Assembly: GCF_017313765.1 (NCBI RefSeq)
Contig: NZ_JAFLNC010000002.1
Coordinates: 248,001-312,000, forward strand
Source: Sneathiella sedimenti
Lineage (GTDB): Bacteria; Pseudomonadota; Alphaproteobacteria; Sneathiellales; Sneathiellaceae
Direction: 5' to 3'
DNA: 64,000 bases
The notes below the pieces were generated by a model. The model had not been told where the DNA came from. It worked only from the letters and a program-made list of their open reading frames with translations, and did not search any database. A program made the translations under genes and the position numbers. Shown one piece after another: positions 34,440 through 44,178 of this stretch (position 1 is the first letter of the stretch; each line of letters opens with the position of its first letter).

Positions 34440-35453
34440 ATGAGAAACTTCATCGAGCGCCATACCTTCTGGGCGATAGTACTGTTGCTGGTCGTCGTCC
34501 TGTTTCTCTGGATGATCTTTGCCGTCTGGCCGGATTGGCTTGTTGAGGCGTTTGGTCGGAAGAAGACGTTCGTGAATACATTGCTGAACGGCGTCACCCT
34601 CGGCGGGCTTTATTTTCTGGTCGCGAGTGGGTTTACGCTGATTTTCGGTCTTATGCGAAATGTCAATCTGGCTCACGGGTCCATGTATCTCCTTGGGGCC
34701 TATATTGGTTATGAGGTGGCAGATAGAACCGGCAACTGGTTCCTCGGGCTTGCGGTCGCTTTTCTCGCTGTGGCGATCAGCGGGGTGTTGCTGCAGGTAC
34801 TTATTTTCCGGCGAATGGCGAATGATGATTTGCGGCAGACCCTGGTTACGATCGGCATCTCGATCATTGCTGCGGATGCCATGTTGGCGATCTGGACGGG
34901 CACAACCTATCAATTCTCGCCGCCAGATTGGTTGTTCGGCGCTGCGGATCTGCCGATTATTTCAGTGATCAAGTCCTCCGGTGCGGCCGTTTACATAAAA
35001 TATCCCGTATTCCGGCTGGTTGTCTTGGCGATTGCTGTCGCTGTTGGGATCGGTCTCTGGATTTTCCTCAATCGAACGCGCATCGGCATGATGATCCGCG
35101 CGGGTGTCAACGACCGGGAAATGTTGGCCGCGACCGGCGTAAATGTGCAGCTGGTGTTCGTGCTGGTGTTTGCAATCGGCGCGGGACTGGCCGGATTTGC
35201 AGGTGTGATTGGCGGTACCGCGCTCTCTGTCGCCCCGGGCGAGGATATCAGATATCTGCTGGCGTCCCTGGTCGTGGTGATTGTCGGCGGACTTGGATCG
35301 ATCACCGGAGCGGCTGTCGGCGCGTTGATCATCGGGCTGGCCGAGCAATTTGGCCTCGCCTATTTCCCAACCTATGGTGTGGTGCTGACCTTCCTGATCA
35401 TGGTCGTCGTTCTTGCCGTGCGGCCGCAAGGGCTGATGGGAGGGCGCGGATAA
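34440..35453 (+). CDS. livH: Branched-chain amino acid-type ABC transporter permease (LivH)
   Basis: Membrane permease of 337 aa with about eight hydrophobic segments. LivH-family segments are NGVTLGGLYFLVASGFTLIFGLMRNVNLAHGSMYLLGAYIGY near the N-terminus and a C-terminal EAA-like region MIRAGVNDREMLAATGVNV, plus GGLGSITGAAVGALIIGLAEQ. Its N-terminal 40 residues are longer than in E. coli LivH and include an extra hydrophobic stretch. It is the first gene of a long operon and overlaps livM by 1 nt (TAATG). Confidence 0.92.
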   Translation: MRNFIERHTFWAIVLLLVVVLFLWMIFAVWPDWLVEAFGRKKTFVNTLLNGVTLGGLYFLVASGFTLIFGLMRNVNLAHGSMYLLGAYIGYEVADRTGNWFLGLAVAFLAVAISGVLLQVLIFRRMANDDLRQTLVTIGISIIAADAMLAIWTGTTYQFSPPDWLFGAADLPIISVIKSSGAAVYIKYPVFRLVVLAIAVAVGIGLWIFLNRTRIGMMIRAGVNDREMLAATGVNVQLVFVLVFAIGAGLAGFAGVIGGTALSVAPGEDIRYLLASLVVVIVGGLGSITGAAVGALIIGLAEQFGLAYFPTYGVVLTFLIMVVVLAVRPQGLMGGRG

Positions 35454-36523
35454 TGGATTCCCGACGTCTTTTTTCCGGTTCCTTTTCACTCAAGAATATT
35501 CACCCGTCTGTGCTGATTACCGCCGTGTTCCTGGTTGCCTATCCAAGCTTTGCCACAGATTTCTTTATCTTTCAGATTGGCGCATACTCGCTCATTCTCG
35601 GGACGATCGCGCTATCGCTTATGATGCTCGCCGGATATGGCGGTATGGTGAGCCTTGCGCAATTGACTGTTGCCGGTTTGGCCGCATATTTGATGGCGAT
35701 CCTAGGGGACAACAGCATGGGGGTAATGGGCCTGGGCTGGCCCTGGTGGCTGACTGTCATCGTTTCAGTCCTGGGAGCGGCGCTCTTCAGCACCTTTATC
35801 GGGGCAGTCTCCGTACGGACGGAGGGGATCTATACGATCATGATTACCCTCGCCGTCGCCGTCGCCTTTTTCTATTTTGTCCGCCAGAACTATGTGCTGT
35901 TCAATGGCTTTACCGGATTTGCGGGCGTGGAACCGCCGACTTTGTTCGGAGTTTACTGGCGCGACCCGGTTCCTTTTTACTATTTGAGCCTTGTTGTCGC
36001 CGTCGGCTTTTTTGCTGCCGTTTCCTATTGCGCGCGCTCAACATTCGGGCTCGGGCTCCAGGCAATTCGCGACAATCCTCGGCGTATGCGGGCGCTTGGC
36101 TACAATGTGACCCTGCACCGGATCGTTGCCTATTTCTTTTCCGGGATAGTGGCGGGCGTTGGCGGTGTGCTGCTCGTCTGGTTTAACGGCCGGGTGTCGC
36201 CTGGAACGGTCGGCGTCGATGTTGCCATCGATATCCTCGTCATCGCAGTGGTTGGTGGAATGCGACATCCTATCGGTCCGTTCCTCGGTGCCATCGCCTT
36301 TGTATTGCTAGAGAATTTTGCCATCGATCTGATCGACAGGGAGCGTTTCAACATGGTGATTGGCGCCGCGTTCCTGCTTGTTGTGCTGTTCTCACCAGAT
36401 GGATTGCTAGGACTTTGGAACCGTGTCCGTGACAGGCTTCGGTTCAGAGGAAACGCGCAGTTGAGTGCTGAGCGCGTCAATAAGGATGATCCTGCCAGTT
36501 CCGGATCATTAGAAAAAAGCTGA
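35453..36523 (+). CDS. livM: Branched-chain amino acid-type ABC transporter permease (LivM)
   Basis: Second permease of about 356 aa. It has the LivM pattern: an N-terminal hydrophobic start after a short basic leader, LMMLAGYGGMVSLAQLTVAGLAAY, GAVSVRTEGIYTIMITLAVA, and AIRDNPRRMRALGYNV, the loop that contacts the ATPase. The ATG at 35453 overlaps the livH stop; a longer frame from 34928 runs inside livH and is a shadow. Together with LivH it forms the membrane channel of a LivHMGF-type importer. Confidence 0.92.
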   Translation: MDSRRLFSGSFSLKNIHPSVLITAVFLVAYPSFATDFFIFQIGAYSLILGTIALSLMMLAGYGGMVSLAQLTVAGLAAYLMAILGDNSMGVMGLGWPWWLTVIVSVLGAALFSTFIGAVSVRTEGIYTIMITLAVAVAFFYFVRQNYVLFNGFTGFAGVEPPTLFGVYWRDPVPFYYLSLVVAVGFFAAVSYCARSTFGLGLQAIRDNPRRMRALGYNVTLHRIVAYFFSGIVAGVGGVLLVWFNGRVSPGTVGVDVAIDILVIAVVGGMRHPIGPFLGAIAFVLLENFAIDLIDRERFNMVIGAAFLLVVLFSPDGLLGLWNRVRDRLRFRGNAQLSAERVNKDDPASSGSLEKS

Positions 36524-36545
36524 TTAACAGGAGGAATTAACGGCT

Positions 36546-37793
36546 ATGGGAAAACTAAAACATGTATTGGCGGCGACATTGGCGCTGTCACTTGCCGGCC
36601 CTGCGATTGCCGCAGCGGATGATATTAAAATGGGGGCACTGGCGACGCTTGAAGGCGCGTTTACTGTTCTCGGTGAAGACGGGATGCGCGGCGTCAAGCT
36701 GGCGCTTCAGGAATTTGACTATACGGCGGGCGGCAAGAAGATTGAACTTGTTACCGGTTCTTCCGATGCGTCCCCCGATAGTGCCGTGCGCGCCGTCCGG
36801 AAACTGGTGGAGCAGGACGGTGTCCAGATTGTCATAGGTCCGCTTTCCGGTTCGGAAGGGCTGGCTGTAAAAGACTATGCGAAGACGCAACCTAATGTGA
36901 CCTTCCTGAACGGCTCTTCCGCTGCACAGGATACGACGCTGCGGAGCCCGGCGGAAAACTTCTTCCGCTTCAGCACCGAGGGAGCACAATGGATGGCTGG
37001 TCTTGGCGAGTATGCCTATAATGAAAAAGGCTATCGCAAAGTCGCTGTCCTCGCGGAAGATTATTCTTTCCCCTATACGCAGGTATTCGGTTTCCTGGAG
37101 CCATTCTGCCGGCTCGGCGGAAAATCCCCAATTGATGCCCGTTTCTGGGTTCCGATCGGCAACAAGGATTATTCTTCCGTCATTGCGGCATTGCCGGATG
37201 ATGTAGATGCCATCTTTGTTGCTCTTGGTGGTGCAGATGCGGTTAATTTCCTGACCCAGTATGAACAATCGGGCGGCGACCTTCCCCTTATTGGCGGGTC
37301 TATCACGGTTGACCAGTCTGTACTTGGCTCAAAAGGCAAGGCACGGAGTTTCGTTGTCGGGACACCTTCCGCCGGGCCGGTTTCAGATACATGGGATGAC
37401 CCGCGCTGGAAAGAGTTCGTCGCAGCCTATAAAAAGGCATTCCCGGATGGATTCCCGTCACCCTCACTTTTCGCACATGCCTACTACATTAATTCCAAGG
37501 CGGCTCTGTTGGCGCTGAATGAAGTTAATGGCGATCTGTCTGATGGCGAGAAGAAGTTCCGCGAGGCGCTTTCCAACCTGTCGTTCGAAACACCCACAGG
37601 CATGGTCAGTGTGGATGAACGGCGGAATGCAATCGCAGACATTTTCCTGACAGAAGTGATCGAAGGGCCGGACGGCAACCTGATGAACAAGACCATCAAG
37701 GTTATCCCACAGGTTAACCAGACCCTCGGCGTTTCTTACGACAAGTTCCTGGAATATGGACAAGTCGGTCGTGAAAACCCGTCTTGTAGCTAA
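36546..37793 (+). CDS. ABC transporter substrate-binding protein (LivJ/LivK type)
   Basis: Periplasmic type I binding protein of 415 aa. A signal peptide spans about residues 1-23 (GPAIAAA before DDIKMG). The mature start DIKMGALATLEGAFTVLGEDGMRGVKLALQEF and VIGPLSGSEGLAVKDYA are typical of the Peripla_BP_6 family. GGAGGA at 36531-36536 precedes the ATG. In non-amino-acid versions of this family the ligands include aromatic acids and amides; the downstream hydrolases point that way, as inference. Confidence 0.9.
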   Translation: MGKLKHVLAATLALSLAGPAIAAADDIKMGALATLEGAFTVLGEDGMRGVKLALQEFDYTAGGKKIELVTGSSDASPDSAVRAVRKLVEQDGVQIVIGPLSGSEGLAVKDYAKTQPNVTFLNGSSAAQDTTLRSPAENFFRFSTEGAQWMAGLGEYAYNEKGYRKVAVLAEDYSFPYTQVFGFLEPFCRLGGKSPIDARFWVPIGNKDYSSVIAALPDDVDAIFVALGGADAVNFLTQYEQSGGDLPLIGGSITVDQSVLGSKGKARSFVVGTPSAGPVSDTWDDPRWKEFVAAYKKAFPDGFPSPSLFAHAYYINSKAALLALNEVNGDLSDGEKKFREALSNLSFETPTGMVSVDERRNAIADIFLTEVIEGPDGNLMNKTIKVIPQVNQTLGVSYDKFLEYGQVGRENPSCS

Positions 37794-37808
37794 GGAAAGC
37801 TGACTAGA

Positions 37809-38600
37809 ATGCCCGGAACCGACGCTCTCTCCCGACTACAAAGCACTGGCCAGTTCGCGCTGGAGCTGGAAGCTGTTAGCCGCCATTTCGGTGCGCTGGT
37901 GGCCTTGGCGGATGTCAATATGTCCGTCAAGGCGGGGGAGAGACGTGCGGTTCTGGGATCAAACGGTGCCGGTAAAACGACACTGTTTAATGCCATCACC
38001 GGAGATTTCCCGACGACAACAGGTCGGGTCCGGCTATTCGGCGAGGATGTGACGGATTTGCCCAGTCATGAGCGGATCCGTCGCGGCCTTCGTCGCACCT
38101 ACCAGATTTCGCTATTGTTCAACGGCCTAACCGTTCTGGACAACACCTATTTGGCCTGCCGAGGGGTTTCGCGCGGACGGTTCTCGCTGCGACGGCCAAA
38201 ACAAGACGACAGTTCAATGGAACTCGCGGAGTCTTTGCTCGAGGCGGTCCATCTTGACGATGTCAAGGACAAGCAGGTGGCTGAACTGAGCTACGGACAG
38301 CAACGACAGCTTGAAATTGCGCTCGCCCTTTCCGGCGCGCCGCGCCTCATTCTGTTCGATGAACCAGCTGCCGGCCTCTCCCCGACGGAGCGAACCCTGC
38401 TTGTTGAAATTCTGCAAAGTCTTCCGGCGCATATCGGATTTATCATTATTGAGCATGACATGGACGTCGCGCTGAAAGTCTCCGAGAAGGTGACGATGAT
38501 GCATAACGGACGCATCTTTAAAGAGGGAACGCCTGAGGAAATCGAGAACGACGCCGAAGTGCAGGAACTCTACCTCGGTCACGGAGGCGGTCATGGCTGA
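37809..38600 (+). CDS. livG: ABC transporter ATP-binding protein (LivG)
   Basis: ATPase of 263 aa. Walker A is GSNGAGKTT (residues 50-58), the signature is SYGQQRQLEIALAL, and Walker B is LILFDEPAAGLSP with the following His switch in IIIEHDMDVALKVSEKVTMMHNG. The signature has Y in place of the usual S-G-G start (LSYGQQR), which is normal in LivG. It overlaps the next gene by 8 nt. It should pair with the LivF part of the following fusion protein. Confidence 0.93.
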   Translation: MPGTDALSRLQSTGQFALELEAVSRHFGALVALADVNMSVKAGERRAVLGSNGAGKTTLFNAITGDFPTTTGRVRLFGEDVTDLPSHERIRRGLRRTYQISLLFNGLTVLDNTYLACRGVSRGRFSLRRPKQDDSSMELAESLLEAVHLDDVKDKQVAELSYGQQRQLEIALALSGAPRLILFDEPAAGLSPTERTLLVEILQSLPAHIGFIIIEHDMDVALKVSEKVTMMHNGRIFKEGTPEEIENDAEVQELYLGHGGGHG

Positions 38601-40845
38601 TCGCAACAATCGCCGCTCCACACCGTCGGCCGTCCTGCAGATTAAGGATCTGCATGTCTATTACGGACAATCCCACGCCTTGCAAGGGGTGAACCTCACA
38701 CTTGATCATGGCGTTCATGCCGTGGTCGGGCGCAATGGCATGGGCAAGACAACTCTTTGCAACGCGATTATGGGCCTGCTGCCGATCCGGCGCGGATCCA
38801 TCCGTTATCAGGGAGACGAAATTACCGGACTGCCGCCCTATAAAATCGCTTCCAGTGGCATCGGATACACACCGCAGGGGCGACGGCTCTGGACATCGCT
38901 GACTGTTCACGAACATCTGAAGTTATGCGAGGGGACGGGGGCATGGACCATTGACCGCATATACGACACATTCCCGCGGCTATTTGAACGTCGCCGCAAT
39001 GGGGCCGGCCAGCTTTCCGGCGGGGAGCAGCAGATGCTCGCCATCTCGCGCGCCTTGTTACAGGACCCGCAACTGTTGATCCTGGACGAGCCGACCGAGG
39101 GTCTGGCCCCGGTCATTGTCGATCAGGTTGAAAAGCTGCTGGCGGAGCTTGCCGCCGACGCGGATGTTTCGATCCTGTTGATCGAGCAGAATATCTCGGT
39201 CGCCACTTCCATATCGGAAGATGTGGCGATTATGGCGAATGGTCGCATAAGCCGTGTGATGCCGGCAGGTGAACTCGCCGCGGACCGCGCACTGCAGGAA
39301 CGCCTTCTTGGCGTTGGACGGCATTCTCATGATGAGATTGAAATTCCCCAATTGCCGGAAACATCGGCAGTCGGCGAACCGCCAAAAGAGGAACCGCGTG
39401 TTTCGGATGAAAAAGACACTCCGGTACCGGAAGAAAAAGAGCCAATTCGCAAGACAGTAGTCTACAAGTCGCCGACGCGCTGGTCCCGAACCGCGTGGGA
39501 GGAGAGGGTGTCGAAGCCGGACAACAGCCCGCAAGCGGCGCGCCCGTTCGATGTTGTCCCGGAGCCTCTCTTCAAGGAGCCGCCACTGTCTTTTGATGCA
39601 ATGTCGGGAGATGATGTGCTGGTTGTCGGGACCTTTGACACCAAGGGAGTCGAGCTCTCCTATATTCGCGATAAGGTCGCCAGCCATGGCCTGCGGGTGA
39701 GGACGGTTGATCTTTCCACGACGCAAAAACCGTCCTCCGCAGATGTTCCGCCACATATGGTGGCGGCCTACCATCCAGGGGGAGCAAGTGCCGTCTTTAC
39801 TGGCGACCGGGGAAAATCCGTGCGCGCAATGGCGGAGGCTTTTGAGAACTGGATCCGGCGTCAGCGAGGATTGGGCGGCATTATCTCCGCTGGCGGGTCA
39901 GGCGGCACGGCACTTGTAACGCCGGCCATGCGACAGCTTCCTGTGGGCATACCGAAAGTCATGATTTCCACGGTAGCCTCTGGTGAAGTTGGCCAGTATG
40001 TCGGACCAACGGATATCATGATGATGTATTCGGTGACGGATGTGCAGGGGCTGAACAAGATATCCCGCCGTGTTCTTGCCAATGGTGCCAACGCGATATC
40101 TGGCATGGTTATGGACGCGAAGAAGCACCCTGAAGCGAAGCTATCCAAAAATGACAAGCCTGGGCTGGGGCTGACGATGTTTGGCGTGACCACCCAGGCG
40201 ATACAACAGCTGACCGCGGAATTGGAGGATCATTTTGAATGTATGGTCTTTCACGCGACCGGAACAGGCGGTCGCTCCATGGAAAAGCTGGTCGATAGCG
40301 GCATGCTTGAGGCGGCGATCGATCTCACGACCACCGAAATCTGCGACATGATGATGGGCGGATTCTTCGCCGCGACGGAAGATCGGTTTGATGCCTTTAT
40401 CCGTACCCGCGTCCCATATGTCGGCTCTGTTGGGGCGTTGGACATGGTCAATTTTGGCGCAAGAAACACGGTACCGGAACGTTACCGTGACAGAAAGTTT
40501 GTCGAGCATAACCCGCAAATCACACTGATGCGGACAACGGCCGCAGAAAATGCCCGGATGGGAGAGTGGATTGCGGACAAGCTGAACCAGATGACAGGCC
40601 CGGTACGGTTCTTAATCCCGGAAGGCGGAGTCTCCGCGCTCGATGCGCCGGGACAGCCGTTCCATGATCCGGAAGCCAACCGCGCGCTTTTCGATGCGCT
40701 GACCTCCCGCTTCCGGGAGACAGCGCAACGCCGCCTGATCCGAACCCCTTATCATATTAACGAACCGGCCTTTACCCAGGCCGTTATTGCCGCACTCGAA
40801 GAAATTTACCCAATCGCAAGGAGCAAGCGTAATGCCGCGTATTGA
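38593..40845 (+). CDS. LivF ATPase fused to a Tm-1-like (UPF0261) domain
   Basis: One uninterrupted frame of 750 aa. Residues 13-243 are a LivF-type ATPase: Walker [10 protein letters not shown] (46-54), signature LSGGEQQ (141-147), Walker B LLILDEP (161-167), His switch after LLIEQN. Residues 245-338 are a charged, proline-rich linker. Residues 341-745 are a Tm-1-like domain of the UPF0261 family, recognised by [20 protein letters not shown], the glycine-rich [20 protein letters not shown] and [13 protein letters not shown]. The tomato resistance protein Tm-1 has this domain joined to a TIM barrel of the kind encoded by the next gene. Fusion to a transporter ATPase is unusual and would place the domain at the membrane. 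Confidence 0.9.
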   Translation: MADRNNRRSTPSAVLQIKDLHVYYGQSHALQGVNLTLDHGVHAVVGRNGMGKTTLCNAIMGLLPIRRGSIRYQGDEITGLPPYKIASSGIGYTPQGRRLWTSLTVHEHLKLCEGTGAWTIDRIYDTFPRLFERRRNGAGQLSGGEQQMLAISRALLQDPQLLILDEPTEGLAPVIVDQVEKLLAELAADADVSILLIEQNISVATSISEDVAIMANGRISRVMPAGELAADRALQERLLGVGRHSHDEIEIPQLPETSAVGEPPKEEPRVSDEKDTPVPEEKEPIRKTVVYKSPTRWSRTAWEERVSKPDNSPQAARPFDVVPEPLFKEPPLSFDAMSGDDVLVVGTFDTKGVELSYIRDKVASHGLRVRTVDLSTTQKPSSADVPPHMVAAYHPGGASAVFTGDRGKSVRAMAEAFENWIRRQRGLGGIISAGGSGGTALVTPAMRQLPVGIPKVMISTVASGEVGQYVGPTDIMMMYSVTDVQGLNKISRRVLANGANAISGMVMDAKKHPEAKLSKNDKPGLGLTMFGVTTQAIQQLTAELEDHFECMVFHATGTGGRSMEKLVDSGMLEAAIDLTTTEICDMMMGGFFAATEDRFDAFIRTRVPYVGSVGALDMVNFGARNTVPERYRDRKFVEHNPQITLMRTTAAENARMGEWIADKLNQMTGPVRFLIPEGGVSALDAPGQPFHDPEANRALFDALTSRFRETAQRRLIRTPYHINEPAFTQAVIAALEEIYPIARSKRNAAY

Positions 40846-41665
40846 ACGAATGGAGTTGGTCAAGAAATTCCAGGATATGAAACGGCGGCGTGTCCCCATA
40901 ATCGGCGGTGGCGCCGGTACCGGGCTTTCCGCAAAATGCGAGGAAGCGGGCGGGATCGATCTGATTGTTATTTATAATTCTGGTCGTTATCGCATGGCGG
41001 GCCGCGGGTCTCTCTCCGGCCTTCTGGCTTATGGCAATGCGAATGAAATTGTCATGGAAATGGCGCAAGAAGTCTTGCCGGTCGTCAAGCATACTCCCGT
41101 GCTGGCCGGGGTCAATGGAACCGACCCTTTCTGCCAGTTTGATAACTACCTCGATCAGGTCAAGGCGATCGGTTTTTCAGGCGTGCAAAACTTCCCGACA
41201 GTCGGTCTGATCGATGGAACTTTCCGTGCCAACCTAGAGGAAACGGGGATGTCCTATTCCCAGGAAGTGGAACTGATCCGTCTCGCCCACGAGAAAGACA
41301 TGTTCACAACGCCTTATGTCTTCTGCGAGGAAGAGGCGGCGGCCATGGCCGCAGCAGGGGCGGATATCATCGTATGCCATATGGGGCTCACAACCGGGGG
41401 ATCCATCGGCGCGGATACGGCACTTAAGCTGGAGGATTGTCCGGCATTGGTGGATCGGTGGGCCGCGGCGGCCCTCGATGTAAACCCCGAAGCCATTATC
41501 CTTGTGCATGGCGGACCGGTCTCAATGCCGAAGGATGCGCAATATGTCCTCGATAATGCGAAAATATGCCATGGATTCTACGGCGCCTCCTCAATGGAGC
41601 GTTTGCCGACAGAAGTGGCGATGACGAAACAGACAGAAGCCTTCAAGGCTTTGAGCTTAGGTTAA
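40832..41665 (+). CDS. PEP hydrolase-family TIM-barrel protein (Tm-1 partner type)
   Basis: Protein of about 277 aa of the phosphoenolpyruvate-hydrolase-like TIM-barrel family. Typical segments are [72 protein letters not shown] and a late [13 protein letters not shown]. It corresponds to the C-terminal half of plant Tm-1-like proteins. ATG at 40832 overlaps the end of the LivF-Tm-1 gene by 14 nt; the longer frame from 40787 is inside that gene. Substrate is unknown; the overlap with the Tm-1 gene suggests that the two act as one unit. Confidence 0.88.
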   Translation: MPRIERMELVKKFQDMKRRRVPIIGGGAGTGLSAKCEEAGGIDLIVIYNSGRYRMAGRGSLSGLLAYGNANEIVMEMAQEVLPVVKHTPVLAGVNGTDPFCQFDNYLDQVKAIGFSGVQNFPTVGLIDGTFRANLEETGMSYSQEVELIRLAHEKDMFTTPYVFCEEEAAAMAAAGADIIVCHMGLTTGGSIGADTALKLEDCPALVDRWAAAALDVNPEAIILVHGGPVSMPKDAQYVLDNAKICHGFYGASSMERLPTEVAMTKQTEAFKALSLG

Positions 41666-41679
41666 GGGAGGTTGAAGGA

Positions 41680-43737
41680 ATGACAACCAGCGTGATTGGC
41701 TCGACAATTTTGTGGCTTATCATCGCGATCATAGTCATCGCGGTGATCGCCTATCTTCTACACTGGCTATACCACCGAACAACGAAGGAAGTGGCCTTCG
41801 TGCGCACAGGCTTCCGGGGGGAAACCGTTGTCATCAACGGCGGGGCGTTGGTTCTGCCGATTATTCACGAAGTAACCCCGGTCAACCTCAATGTGGTGCG
41901 GATACCTGTTACCCGCACGAAGGAAGAGGCCGTCATTACGAGAGACCGCATGCGCGTGGATATCGAAGCGGAATTTTTCGTCCGCGTTATCCAGGAGAAA
42001 AAGGCGGTCGCGGCCGCGGCATCCACTTTGGGACGAAAAACCATGTCCCCTGAAGCGCTTGCCGATCTTCTTTCGGGAAAGTTCGTCGGTGCACTGCGGT
42101 CTGTCGCGGCGGAAATGTCGCTCGATGAGATGCATGAAAAACGCGGCGAGTTCGTTGACCGTGTGAATGAACGTGCAGCGGACGTCCTGGCACGCAACGG
42201 ACTGGAACTCGAGACAGTCGCCATCACCGACCTCGATCAGACGGAGCTGGAGTTTTTCAATCCCGCCAATCGATTTGACGCCGAGGGCCTCACCCAATTG
42301 ATTGAGACGATCGAAACCCGCCGGAAACTTCGCAATGATATAGAGCAGTCTTCTGTGGTCGCCATACGCGCCCGCAATCTGGAGGCGGAGAAGGAAACCC
42401 TGAAGCTTGAACAGGAAAGCGAAAGCTCCCGCCTTAACCAGGAGCGTGAACTGGAAGCCTTGCGGGCCATGCAACGGGCCGAAATCACTCATACGCGGTC
42501 GGAAAAAGAAGCCGAAGCGGAAAAATCCCGCATTCTGAATGAGCAGAAAACCCGTGAAATTGAAATTGCCCGGCAGCGTGCCTTGCAGGCGGCGGAGATT
42601 AAGGCTCAGGAAGAAATCGAGAAAATGCGCGTGGCGCAGGATCAGGAACTTGAAGCTGTTCGTATTGATCGCGACCGGATGATCCGGGAGAAGCAGATAC
42701 AGCAACGTCATGAAATCGACTCTGCCGAAATTTCTGCGAATGAAGATGTTGAACGGGCGCGGATTGTCTCCGAACGGTTGCTGCAGGAAGCCCGGATCAT
42801 GGCTGAAGAGGAAACGGAAAATCGGGATATCGCCCGAAACCAGCAGATAGAAACGGCGAAGATTGCTGCACAGAAAGCCATCGAGTCATCGCGGATTGCG
42901 CAAGAGCAGATCCTCGACAAGGCCCGTATCGAACGTGACCGTGTTCTGCGGTCGCAGCAGATTTCCTTCCGCCAGCAGATTGAAGAGAACGAAATCTCGG
43001 CGCAGGAAGAACTTGAACGGGCGCGAATTGCTTCCGAACGCGGCCTCGACGAAGCCCGCATATTGAAGGAGCGTGACCTGAGACGGTTGGAAATTGAACG
43101 GGATCAGGCGCTTGAACTTGCGGAAATCGAGCGTCAGATACTGATCCTGAAAGAACAGGCGTCGGTCGCGGATACCCGTGTTGTAACGGAGGCGGCAGAA
43201 GCCAAGGCTGTTGAAGCAGCCGAGAAGGTTTCCACAATTCGGGAGACGGTTATCGCGGAGCGGATCGCCGCCGTCGATAGGTTGCTGGCCGAGAAGAACG
43301 CGGATACGGCCAGGATTGCGGCGGAAACCGACAAGATCACCGCCGCTGTCCAGGCGGAAGCGCAACGGTTGCAGAATGAGGCAGAAAACATTCTCAGCGA
43401 AGATGCACGGGCCGGACGCCTGAGGTCCAAGATGCTGGATCGCCTGGAAGGCATCGTGCGCGAGAGCGTCAAGCCGATGGAAAATATCGAAGGCATCAAG
43501 ATACTGCATGTCGACGGGATGACCGGCGGGGGAGGCAACAGCCATCGTTCGCCAACCGACGAGGTCATCGAAAGTGCCCTCCGGTACAGGGCTCAGGCGC
43601 CATTGATCGACGAAATGATGCGCGAGATCGGTGTTGAAAATCCGGGTGTGACGAAAATGGGGGATATTTTCCGTTCCGCCAAGGATGCGCAGTCTCTCGC
43701 CAAGAACGCTAAATCGGACAAGAGTGAGGACGACTAG
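41680..43737 (+). CDS. Flotillin/SPFH-domain membrane protein (YqiK-like)
   Basis: Membrane scaffold protein of about 685 aa. A single transmembrane helix lies at about residues 7-29, followed by an SPFH domain to about residue 190 (FVRTGFRGETVVINGGALVLP, NLNVVRIPVTRTKEEAVITRD). Residues 220-560 form a very long charged coiled coil built from imperfect repeats with recurring units such as RDRMIRE, EEIERAR-like and EARI. The C-terminus resembles the flotillin tail. The ATG at 41680 follows GGGAGGTTGAAGGA. The usual NfeD/YqiJ partner is absent; it sits instead between a TIM-barrel gene and SRPBCC genes, suggesting that it organises these proteins at the membrane. Confidence 0.9.
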   Translation: MTTSVIGSTILWLIIAIIVIAVIAYLLHWLYHRTTKEVAFVRTGFRGETVVINGGALVLPIIHEVTPVNLNVVRIPVTRTKEEAVITRDRMRVDIEAEFFVRVIQEKKAVAAAASTLGRKTMSPEALADLLSGKFVGALRSVAAEMSLDEMHEKRGEFVDRVNERAADVLARNGLELETVAITDLDQTELEFFNPANRFDAEGLTQLIETIETRRKLRNDIEQSSVVAIRARNLEAEKETLKLEQESESSRLNQERELEALRAMQRAEITHTRSEKEAEAEKSRILNEQKTREIEIARQRALQAAEIKAQEEIEKMRVAQDQELEAVRIDRDRMIREKQIQQRHEIDSAEISANEDVERARIVSERLLQEARIMAEEETENRDIARNQQIETAKIAAQKAIESSRIAQEQILDKARIERDRVLRSQQISFRQQIEENEISAQEELERARIASERGLDEARILKERDLRRLEIERDQALELAEIERQILILKEQASVADTRVVTEAAEAKAVEAAEKVSTIRETVIAERIAAVDRLLAEKNADTARIAAETDKITAAVQAEAQRLQNEAENILSEDARAGRLRSKMLDRLEGIVRESVKPMENIEGIKILHVDGMTGGGGNSHRSPTDEVIESALRYRAQAPLIDEMMREIGVENPGVTKMGDIFRSAKDAQSLAKNAKSDKSEDD

Positions 43738-43739
43738 GA

Positions 43740-44177
43740 ATGCCCAGCGTTTACACCTCGACTGTGATTCCGGCACCGGCAGACCGCGTCTGGTCAGTCA
43801 TTCGTGACTTTAACGCGCTGCCGGACTGGACGCCATTTGTCGTAGATAGCCGGATAGAGGAGGGGTTGCCGTCTGATAAAATAGGCTGCGTGCGGGCCTT
43901 CCGTCTGAAAGATGGTGGTTTCATCCGGGAGAAACTGCTGGCGCTGTCCGATTTCGATTACAGCTTTTCCTACGCCATTTTGGAAAGCCCGATGGGTGTC
44001 GAGAATTATGTGTCGACGGTTAAGCTGATTCCGATCACCGATGGAGGTCATACCTTTGCAGAATGGTCAGCGGAGTTTGACTGCGCACCGGACCGGGAGC
44101 GGGAACTGATCAATCATATCGGCACAAATGTCTTTCTGGGCGGATTAACCTCGCTGAAGAGCCGGATAGGGGGCTAA
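43740..44177 (+). CDS. SRPBCC family protein
   Basis: Small protein of 145 aa with the START/Bet v1-like fold (polyketide cyclase 2 group). It starts with the strand YTSTVIPAPADRVWSVIRDFNALPDWTPFV typical of the family and ends with a long C-terminal helix. Such proteins bind or transform hydrophobic ligands. It is closely related to the N-terminal domain of the next gene product (shared SDxDxSFxYAI and ITDGG/VTDGN segments), so the pair arose by duplication. Spacing is 2 nt on each side. Confidence 0.85.
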   Translation: MPSVYTSTVIPAPADRVWSVIRDFNALPDWTPFVVDSRIEEGLPSDKIGCVRAFRLKDGGFIREKLLALSDFDYSFSYAILESPMGVENYVSTVKLIPITDGGHTFAEWSAEFDCAPDRERELINHIGTNVFLGGLTSLKSRIGG

Positions 44178-44178
44178 A

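Noticed and set aside
34928-35452. N-terminal extension of livM overlapping livH
   Set aside because: It is out of frame with livH, rich in Arg/Cys, and the true LivM start at 35453 matches the family.
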